Source: Pyrocephalus nanus
Lineage: Eukaryota; Chordata; Aves; Passeriformes; Tyrannidae
DNA: 64,000 nt
Assembly (NCBI GenBank): GCA_038380795.1
Contig: CM076279.1
Span: 8,261,001 to 8,325,000 of the forward strand
Direction: 5' to 3'
The notes below the pieces were generated by a model. The model was not told the DNA's origin. It worked only from the letters and a program-made list of their open reading frames with translations, and made no database searches. Positions within the stretch are counted from its first letter, which is position 1, and every line of letters begins with the position of its first letter. Of the stretch, positions 62,280-64,000 are shown in pieces. The translations under genes and the position numbers were made by a program.

Positions 62280-62618
62280 TTTATTAATTCCTTCAAAGTA
62301 CAGCCTCCAAGAGCCTATTCTTGTGTTTATGTTGAAGCACCAAAGCTGCCAAATCCACAGAGCACCAGAGTGTCCAAGCTAGCAGTTATTTTGGCAGTGT
62401 AAAGAACTACATGTGATGTATCCAGCATGACAGCAAAAGCTCCAGCAGCTTCTTCTGATCTTTCTGGAATGGAACAGGAGGTATTTTTCTTAAGTGCATT
62501 TAATATTGTAACAGCCGCTAAACTCATTAAACCAGCCCAGACAACGATCACATCATTATCATAATTCCATTTAAAGCACTTGCCTCCTGTAAGAGGACCC
62601 ACACAGCACAATCATTAG
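62280..62618 (-). other. Terminal-exon-like unit, minus strand (weak candidate)
   Basis: Read on the minus strand, a branch-point-like CTAATGA (62612-62618) lies about 25 nt before an acceptor TCTTACAG. After it an open frame runs from 62586 to a TAA stop at 62327-62329 (86 codons). An AATAAA polyadenylation signal (62280-62285) follows about 42 nt after the stop. The translation is varied, not low-complexity: it begins near GGKCFKWNYDNDV, has a hydrophobic VIVVWAGLMSLAAVTIL segment that could span a membrane, and ends GFGSFGAST. I recognise no family. Open frames of this size are common here by chance, and no upstream exon was found, so this may be spurious. Confidence 0.2.
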
Positions 62619-62639
62619 AGCTTTTTTCTGGCACTTAGC

Positions 62640-62765
62640 ATCCTTATTTGTTGTGAGGGTGAGAAGTGAAATGAAGCTTCCTCATTTTTCTTTGATTAAG
62701 ACCTCAATTAGGAAATCAATGACTTATTGAGGCCGTCACAATATTTCAATGTCCCAATTTTCCCC
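62640..62765. promoter_or_regulatory. Candidate conserved block with 7-bp hairpin
   Basis: CCTCAAT (62702-62708) and ATTGAGG (62726-62732) form a perfect 7-bp stem around a 17-nt loop that contains TAGGAAATCAATGAC. TTTGATTAAG precedes and GGCCGTCAC follows. Repeat-free and AT-rich. It lies immediately upstream, in minus-strand sense, of the terminal-exon-like unit. Any function is inferred. Confidence 0.25.
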
Positions 62766-64000
62766 ACTGAAGACCACAAAAACTTCACTGGACTTCAAAA
62801 GCTGAGCAAATTGGCCTCCTCGCTTGTGAGCCAGCAACAACATGCACTTTACTAATCACCTCTGTCCTGGTCAGAATAAAATTCGTGAATTGGGTGAGCT
62901 GTGAGTGTTTGGCAAATGCAGTGAGAGAATACTCACAGGGTTTCTATGGAATGCAAATACAGCACCTGAGAAGAGATGATCCCTTGTCACATCTCAAACC
63001 TGCACCCCTGCAGGAAGGCAGAAGAGCAGCAAGGAAAGGAAACTCATTGTGAAAACCCCATTATCCAGCCCTAGGCAGGAGTGCCAGGAATTCACCCCCA
63101 GTGCTGCTGCCCTGGTATCCCCCCCCAGCAGGGAAGACGTTGCTGTGCAGGTGATGAGAGAGACAAATCTTCTGACAGTCTGACAGCAGGCTAAAACCAC
63201 CCAAATTGGAAAAAATGACTGTCAGAGAACAGGCTGCTGATCAGATATCCGGTATCAGCTGAACCTTGCACTCATTTCCGACCTAAAAAGACACTAAGTA
63301 GCATTTTTGTCCATTAAGGACCATGAGCTTCACATTTTAAAGCTGCCAGGTGAAGGATATCGATGGATAACTCCATGTCAATGGCAAAAGTAGTTTTCCA
63401 CAAACCACTGCCTTGCCCAAGCACTCACTGTTTCCTGCAGTTCATCAAGTGAAACTGCGAGGCAGAAGCTTTTAAACCAAGATGTGGAAATAAATACTTT
63501 CTACCTGCAATTGTGTAATGAAACTGGGGAAGGGTCTGTCCCAGCATGATGTGGCCAAAAGCCAGTAAGGAGCAAACACTGCCCATGCCCACATCTCCCC
63601 CTCTCTGATGATTTCTGTGCAGTGACCTTTTTTTCTCTTATTCTTGAAGATCCACACAAGAAAAGCAGTATCAGCTTGATGCTATTTCCTCAAGATCCTA
63701 CAGCAGTAAATCCAGGAACAGCATGAACTTTCTTCATAGAAGATCTCCCAGTTTTCAACCTTCATTTGTCTCACACTAGTGATTTTTCTTTCCTCTCACA
63801 CAAGAATCAGGGCAAGAATTAAAGGCTACAGCCAGAGATAACATCAGTTCAGCTCCCATCAGTTCCCATCATCCCTGACAGAGGAAGAGCTGACAAGCTG
63901 TCCTGTAACACAGCCCATCAGCTGGAGGAAGGCACGTGGGCAAATGGTTTTGAATGTCAGCAGGAGCTGGAGCAAGCCTTAATCACATGTGCATGGTCAC
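62766..64000. other. Non-coding DNA, nothing recognisable
   Basis: Unique sequence to the window end, with an 8-C run at about 63119-63126. Short frames on both strands lack domains. No exon, RNA gene or repeat is visible. Confidence 0.5.

Noticed and set aside
1..64000. CRISPR arrays, tRNAs, rRNAs, known microRNAs
   Set aside because: No regularly spaced direct repeats, no cloverleaf-like units with conserved boxes, and none of the common vertebrate microRNA mature sequences I know were seen.

Overview
This window looks like non-coding nuclear DNA from a vertebrate, most likely a bird, and possibly a songbird. The evidence is moderate AT-richness with sparse CpG, very few interspersed repeats, one clear 3' end of a CR1-type LINE at about 16.8 kb, a degraded MIR-like SINE/LINE tail at about 56.6 kb, and A/C-rich low-complexity tracts of a kind I associate with songbird genomes. 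There are no bacterial-style operons, Shine-Dalgarno sites or compact genes. CR1 also occurs in crocodilians and turtles, so 'bird' is an inference from repeat scarcity and overall texture.

I found no convincing protein-coding gene, tRNA, rRNA or known microRNA. Open reading frames occur throughout, up to 227 codons, but their translations are low-complexity (Ser/Pro/Leu/Gln-rich), lack recognisable domains, and are not organised as exons. The window is therefore best read as a large intron or an intergenic region. Two weak exon-like units have suggestive splice signals: about 57.29-57.42 kb (+) and about 62.33-62.59 kb (-). Both are reported as candidates only.

Layout. From 0 to 16.8 kb the sequence is plain non-coding DNA with short low-complexity runs, a GATA-motif pair near 3.5 kb, a 19-bp perfect palindrome near 4.1 kb, and a homeodomain-motif-rich block near 6.7-6.9 kb. 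The CR1 fragment lies at 16.8-17.0 kb. From 17 to 33 kb there is non-coding DNA with a C-run-rich A/C tract at 23.1 kb, possible conserved regulatory blocks at 24.5, 27.9 and 28.7 kb, and a 46-bp alternating pyrimidine-purine tract at 29.5 kb. From 33 to 45 kb there are further AT-rich, TAAT-motif-rich blocks (33.1, 40.1, 42.4 and 44.9 kb) and an 18-G homopolymer. From 45 to 64 kb there is a long featureless stretch, then a block at 55.9-56.2 kb holding a 28-bp near-perfect palindrome, the MIR-like element, a nested inverted-repeat structure at 60.5 kb, a 21-G homopolymer at 61.3 kb, and the minus-strand terminal-exon-like unit at 62.3-62.6 kb.

If the window has a function, the most plausible one is long-range regulation of a neighbouring developmental gene. 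Several blocks combine TAATTA-type homeodomain cores, E-boxes, palindromes and (at 40 kb) retained CpGs. This is inferred from motif texture alone. No alignment was possible here, and nothing in the window supports claiming a new biological system.
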